Part shown: positions 58,920 through 64,000 of the stretch, piece by piece
How positions within the stretch are numbered: the stretch's first letter is position 1
Layout: every line of letters starts with the position of its first letter
DNA from: Sinotaia quadrata
Taxonomy: Eukaryota; Mollusca; Gastropoda; Architaenioglossa; Viviparidae
NCBI GenBank assembly: GCA_028829895.1
Contig: CM054177.1
Span: 31,227,564-31,291,563 of the forward strand
DNA length: 64,000 nucleotides
Direction of reading: 5' to 3'
The notes under the pieces: model-generated
Told to the model about the DNA's origin: nothing
What the model saw: the letters and a program-made list of their open reading frames with translations, nothing else
Database searches by the model: none
Made by a program: the position numbers and the translations under genes

Positions 58920-59068
58920 ATCTGCTACAAACGACTGTTGTCACACAGGAAAGAACCATGTAGAAAATGTTGATCAGAGCCGAGAGATCTAGAATAATAA
59001 AATGTCTGTAGATAACACAGGAAAGAACCATGTAGAAAATGTTGATCAGAGCCGAGAGAGATCTGACG
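58920..59068. repeat. ~75-bp duplication
   Basis: ACACAGGAAAGAACCATGTA then GAAAATGTTGATCAGAGCCG twice. Confidence 0.94.
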
Positions 59069-60060
59069 AGTTTAGTGTAACGGCTTATCTTTGTTACCAT
59101 GTCCAGTGATCTCATGTTAGCGCACAGCGTGCAAAATTGGACGCTGGAGTAAGGAATTAAGTACGGATTGCTAAGAGCATTAAATGCTCCTCATCTCAAC
59201 CCTTCTTGGCAATTGTCCCACGTGCCAGTCAGAAACACTCTAAGTAGAAGCCTGTGTACATTCCTATTCTTGGTTCTCGTTTATTTCTGAATCAAAATTA
59301 TATTACAACTAAATGACGTCACACGGTCAGTACAGAAAGTATCCATGAATTTATATATTCGAATACACTGTAATGTACTGATATTTGTCACCGTTGGAAG
59401 AAAACGGGACGTGTCCCAGTTTCAAGGAGGAATCCGTTGCATTAATTGGCATTTAAAGATTCGGAATGAGACGGCCTTTGTGCAGTCATGCATACAGGGA
59501 GCCTGGCAGTGGAATATTAATTTCCTTCGCCCCTTTCGAGTTGGGTAATAAACTGTCAAGCCAAGAATTGCCATCAAACTTATTGGCAAGGGGGAGGACC
59601 ATATATTGCGAATGATTACGTTGCTTTTAGTATGCTTCTTTTCTAGATGTTTGTTGTAACTCGCCTTTGATTGTTTTACGGTCCGTGTGTGTGTGCTATT
59701 GTTCTTGTGTGGTAAAAAAAAATCTCCATATCTCCAATTTGTAAACTGATTTACATGAAGAGCTTATGTATTAGGCGTGGGCTGTGAGAGGACTTCGTCT
59801 GTTTAGAGGATAGGCTTTGCAGTATTCATGATACCGAGGGAATGGAGAGTCCTGGGCTGCAGTGAATGCGGGTACAGTGTACTGGAATGCAATAGACACA
59901 TCATTCTAGAGGGGAATATAAAGGAATGTGACAAAGATGATTTGAGTCATGGCTACTATAACTAGTAGGGCTAACTGTTAACGGACTTTTCCATTGGGTA
60001 GGATCGTACTCTTCACAGTTGTTCGTGTAATACCTTCAGCGTTGACGTAGATTGAGGACG
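59069..60060. other. Unique sequence, possibly conserved core
   Basis: 59340-59560 has balanced composition and homeodomain-type sites (ATTAATTGG, ATATTAATTT). A 67-codon frame there matches nothing. No gene called. Confidence 0.35.
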
Positions 60061-60155
60061 AAAACTGGAAGTTATAAAGATATAAAAGTTATAAAGATAT
60101 AAAAGTATTAAAGATATAAAAGTTATAAAGATATAAAAGTTATAAAGATATAAAG
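60061..60155. repeat. 18-bp array
   Basis: AAGTTATAAAGATATAAA, 5 copies. Confidence 0.95.
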
Positions 60156-60174
60156 GTTAGATCCAGCCTAACTC

Positions 60175-60372
60175 ACTGAACTCAAACCATTGTTACTGAG
60201 CTCTACCAAACTCAATGAACTGTGATTAACCGGTCAATGAAAGCAAACCATTGTTACTGAGCTCTACCAAACTCAATGAACTGTGATTAACCGGTCAATG
60301 AAAGCAAACCATTGTTACTGAGCTCTACCAAACTCAATGAACTGCGATTAACCAGTCAATGAAAGCCAACCA
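60175..60372. repeat. ~64-bp array, 3 copies
   Basis: AAACCATTGTTACTGAGCTC then TACCAAACTCAATGAACTGT. Confidence 0.95.
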
Positions 60373-60464
60373 ATCTCACTGATCTCAAATCTAACTCAAT
60401 TGAGATTCGTCCATCTAAGTGAAACCGCACATTTCAAAATGATTGAGAGTACATGAAACTCATG

Positions 60465-60765
60465 TAAAATCAAACCAAACTCAACGAAATCAAACCAAAC
60501 TCAACGAAATCAACCAAACTCAACGAAATCAAACCAAACTCACTAATATAAGACTAACTAACTGAAGTTAAACCAAATTTGGCTGAAATAATCATTTAAG
60601 ATCAAACCAAACTCAGTAATATAAGACTAACTAACTGAAGTTAAACTAAATTTGGCTGAAATAATCATTTAAGATCAAACCAAACTCAGTAATATAAGAC
60701 TAACTAACTGAAATTAAACTAAATTTGGCTGAAATAATCTCAAATCATTTAAGATCAAGCTAAAC
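60465..60765. repeat. 20-bp array passing into a 73-bp array
   Basis: AAATCAAACCAAACTCAACG, 4 copies; then three longer units that embed ATCAAACCAAACTCA plus a new TTAAACTAAATTTGGCTGAA segment. Confidence 0.93.
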
Positions 60766-61552
60766 TCACTAAGATTAAAAAGATTCTGTCTCCATCAAAT
60801 AAATGTTAAAATTGCTAAGAGACTGAATTTGTATTTCCTTGAGATAATTAATGACTGCTTACTTAGTTATCACAACATCTCTTCAATATATTTATATTTA
60901 TCTAGTTTGTTGGGAGGGAGGAATGGAGGGAAGGTTCATCTCCCCCCGGACAGAAATTCCTACAGGTATTTTACTCTCGATAATTTAATAATGCGATTGA
61001 AAAGTTTAACCATCTAATCTGGTTGTTAGTGTTGATAAAGAAAACTCAAGTGCTAATGCAATTCGAATTGTTAGGCAAGTATTTTATTTGAATATATTCT
61101 TGAGAGGTGTGTACCTTTTGATGTACATCGCGCCTTTAACAAGATGTAAGATAGCTGTCTAGTAGGTAGACAATGAGACCCACCTGTTCTCATTACATCA
61201 AGCACTAGTCAATAGAATGCATTTCGAATTCCATTGATTATAATGTATGACAAACTATATTCAATACAATGTATATGTTTTATACATTCTATTAAACAAA
61301 CATGAAATTATACATACATACATACAAAACACTTGTACTTAACAAACCAAAATGGGGCAATGATAACGATCAACGAAATGCAAATGATCATGACACACTG
61401 GCACGAGCCGAGCCGCTCTAATACAATGTACTCATTGTCGCTTTCATACATGGAAAAAAATTGATTCACACATCGTCAGCAGATCAACAAGACAGGCCAG
61501 TAAATATGGTGCACATTGCTGATGTATTGATTAGTCGCTTATGCTTATAGAT
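60766..61552. other. AT-rich unique sequence
   Basis: No gene. A short CATACATACATAC run is at about 61312. Confidence 0.5.
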
Positions 61553-63013
61553 GTCGAATTGCTTGTTAAGTGGGCCTTTATTACTACTTTATAAGTAATG
61601 GTTGTTAAGTGGGCCTTTATTACTACTTTATAAGTAATGTGGCTCTTTATTACTACTTTATAAGTAATTGTTGTTAAGTGGGCCTTTATTACTACTTTAT
61701 AAGTAATTGTTGTTAAGTGGGCCTTTATTACTACTTTATAAGTAATGGTTGTTAAGTGGGCCTTTATTACTACTTTATAAGTAATGGTTGTTAAGTGGCT
61801 CTTTATTACTACTTTATAAGTAATGGTTGTTAAGTGGCTTTTTATTACTACTTTATAAGTAATTGTTGTTAAAGTGGCTCTTTATTACTACTTTATAAGT
61901 AATTGTTGTTAAGTGGCTCTTTATTACTCCTTTATAAGTATTGTTGTTAAGTGGCTCTTTATTACTACTTAAGTAATTGTTGTTAAGTGGCTCTTTATTA
62001 CTACTTTATAAGTAATGTGGCTCTTTATTACTACTTTATAAGTAATGGTTGTTAAGTGGGCCTTTATTACTACTTTATAAGTAATTGTTGTTAAAGTGGC
62101 TCTTTATTACTACTTTATAAGTAATTGTTGTTAAGTGGCTCTTTATTACTACTTTATAAGTAATGTGGCTCTTTATTACTACTTTATAAGTAATGGTTGT
62201 TAAGTGGGCCTTTATTACTACTTTATAAGTAATTGTTGTTAAAGTGGCTTTTTATTACTACTTTATAAGTAATCGTTGTTAAAGTGGCTCTTTATTACCA
62301 CTTTATAAGTAATGGTTGTTAAGTGGCTCTTTATTACTACTTTATAAGTAATGGTTGTTAAGTGGCTTTTTATTACTACTTTATAAGTAATTGTTGTTAA
62401 GTGGCTCTTTATTATTACTTTATAAGTAATGTGGCTCTTTATTACTACTTTATAAGTAATGGTTGCTAAGTGGGCCTTTATTACTACTTTATAAGTAACT
62501 GTTGTTAAGTGGCTTTTTATTATTACTTTATATAAGTAATGTGGCTCTTTATTACTTCTTTATAAGTAATGGTTGTTAAGTGGGCCTTTATTACTACTTT
62601 ATAAGTAATTGTTGTTAAAGTGGCTCTTTATTACCACTTTATAAGTAATGGTTGTTAAGTGGCTCTTTATTACTACTTTATAAGTAATGGTTGTTAAGTG
62701 GCTTTTTATTACTACTTTATAAGTAATTGTTGTTAAGTGGCTCTTTATTATTACTTTATAAGTAATGTGGCTCTTTATTACTACTTTATAAGTAATGGTT
62801 GCTAAGTGGGCCTTTATTACTACTTTATAAGTAACTGTTGTTAAGTGGCTTTTTATTATTACTTTATATAAGTAATGTGGCTCTTTATTACTTCTTTATA
62901 AGTAATGGTTGTTAAGTGGGCCTTTATTACTACTTTATAAGTAATTGTTGTTAAAGTGGCTCTTTATTACCACTTTATAAGTAATGGTTGTTAAGTGGCT
63001 CTTTATTACTACT
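61553..63013. repeat. Largest array: 40-bp unit, ~38 copies, with 337-bp higher-order repeat
   Basis: Unit TTGTTGTTAAGTGGGCCTTT then ATTACTACTTTATAAGTAAT; the second half is a short palindrome (ATTACT..AGTAAT). Length variants lack TTGTTGTTAAG or carry extra bases. The rare GGTTGCTAAG variant recurs at 62461 and 62798, and TTATTACCACTTT at about 337-bp spacing three times, showing a higher-order unit in the right half. Confidence 0.97.
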
Positions 63014-63650
63014 TTGTTTGAAGAAATTTTGACTCTTTTTGTTTTCTTTTAGAAGTGGACGGGAAACCAATCAAAGTAAAAGAGTGACCGATTATAAACT
63101 ATAACTGGCCAGACGCCGTTGCCTGTGAACGTTGAGAAATATTAGTGGAGGGCATGCCAGGCAACTAGCAAAAGTGGTTGGTTCATTTCCCTACAGAGTA
63201 GCATGCAGATATATTTATCGTATTATAATAATAAGTGAAGGTTGCTCATGAACCTTTTCCCGTCAGGGGAAAGAATCGCGTGTCTCGGACATGTAATCTA
63301 TCATAACATGGCTTGTAAGGTTGTCTTCACAAGAAACATCACAATCACACAGATTGTAGCGCTCACGAATTACAGGCGAAAAGGGTGGTTAACAAATTGA
63401 CTATAATTTGAAGCACTGTTTGAAAAAAAAATCAGTAATAGATGGTACACAGTGGTAGTGCCTTGGTCTGCAGTGTAGCAATGTAATGTTACATTGTTGT
63501 GTTTGCCATTAATACTCTATTCATGACGCTACCATTCATCATCTGTCCGTTAGGGTCATGGATGAATGGATCTGGAATATTTTTCGTTTGAGCAGCCTAT
63601 GCAATTAGAAAGGAGGATAGTGCGAGCGACTGCTGATCACATGACTGATA
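63014..63650. other. Unique spacer
   Basis: No gene signal. Confidence 0.5.
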
Positions 63651-63935
63651 CGAACAATCTTCACAATCAGGCATGCTGATATTGATTGACAGGAACAATC
63701 TTCACAATCAGGCATGCTGATATTGACTGATAGGAACAATCTTCACAATCAGGCATGCTGATATTGTTTGATAGGAACAATCTTCACAATCAGGCATGCT
63801 GATATTGATTGACAGGAACAATCTTCACAATCAGGCATGCTGATATTGATTGATAGGAACAATCTTCACAATCAGGCATGCTGATATTGATTGATAGGAA
63901 CAATCTTCACAATCAGGCATGCTGATATTGACTGT
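63651..63935. repeat. 41-bp array
   Basis: TTGATAGGAACAATCTTCAC then AATCAGGCATGCTGATATTGA, 7 copies. Confidence 0.97.
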
Positions 63936-64000
63936 TTCTTTAGTGGAGCCTTACTTTACTTGCTTTCTGTTATTATAATTGTTCCTCACACACCCCACCC

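Noticed and set aside
8922..63935. CRISPR array
   Set aside because: Arrays here are head-to-tail without variable spacers, and the DNA is clearly from an animal (spliced K2P exon).
8111..64000. K2P exon 2 in the window
   Set aside because: I looked for a filter continuation (a glycine codon completed after AG, then FG or YG and MT) and for TM2-P2 blocks and found none; the rest of the protein would give long frames, which are absent.

Overview
The window is nuclear DNA from an animal. It is AT-rich, very gene-poor and heavily loaded with short-unit tandem repeats. The only confidently recognised gene piece is the first coding exon of a two-pore-domain (K2P) potassium channel of the THIK (KCNK12/KCNK13) type, at 7771-8110 on the + strand. 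It ends at a canonical splice donor inside the codon for the first glycine of the P1 selectivity filter. No exon 2 can be recognised in the 55.9 kb that follows, so most of the window is probably one very large intron. A second, weaker candidate is a minus-strand first exon (40990-41193) that reads as a signal peptide followed by the start of a PAN/Apple-type cysteine domain. Gene content and sequence style suggest a lophotrochozoan, most likely a gastropod or other mollusc. That placement is inference; no species-diagnostic sequence was recognised.

Layout. 1-7.1 kb: minisatellites in the upstream flank, one of them (2.3-5.5 kb) split by a 1.6 kb insertion that looks like a solo LTR. 7.6-8.1 kb: the K2P exon. 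8.2-30.7 kb: dense minisatellite arrays, a hAT-type MITE at 9.3 kb whose right end is continuous with a tandem array, a 0.5 kb pentanucleotide satellite at 10.7 kb, a broken Ty3/gypsy-like Gag-Pol relic on the minus strand (12.1-13.1 kb), a second partial copy of the 3.2 kb element (22.6 kb) and a 1.5 kb degenerate array (28.0-29.5 kb). 30.8-32.7 kb: a second LTR-like insertion that splits a 63-bp array. 33-46.8 kb: more arrays, a hAT MITE with a perfect 8-bp target duplication (35.8-36.1 kb) and the PAN-like exon. 46.8-61.5 kb: a third copy of the dispersed element, a fold-back element at 48.2 kb, further arrays and the longest array-free stretch (53.5-55.4 kb). 61.55-63.0 kb: the largest homogeneous array, a 40-bp unit with a higher-order period near 337 bp.

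As a whole, about 85 separate, mostly unrelated tandem arrays with units of roughly 18-90 bp cover about two fifths of the 64 kb by my by-eye intervals. Almost every longer open reading frame in the window is a by-product of such an array whose unit, or a small multiple of it, is divisible by three. I see no tRNA, rRNA, CRISPR or bacterial-type feature. All array borders and copy counts were read by eye and may be off by part of a unit.
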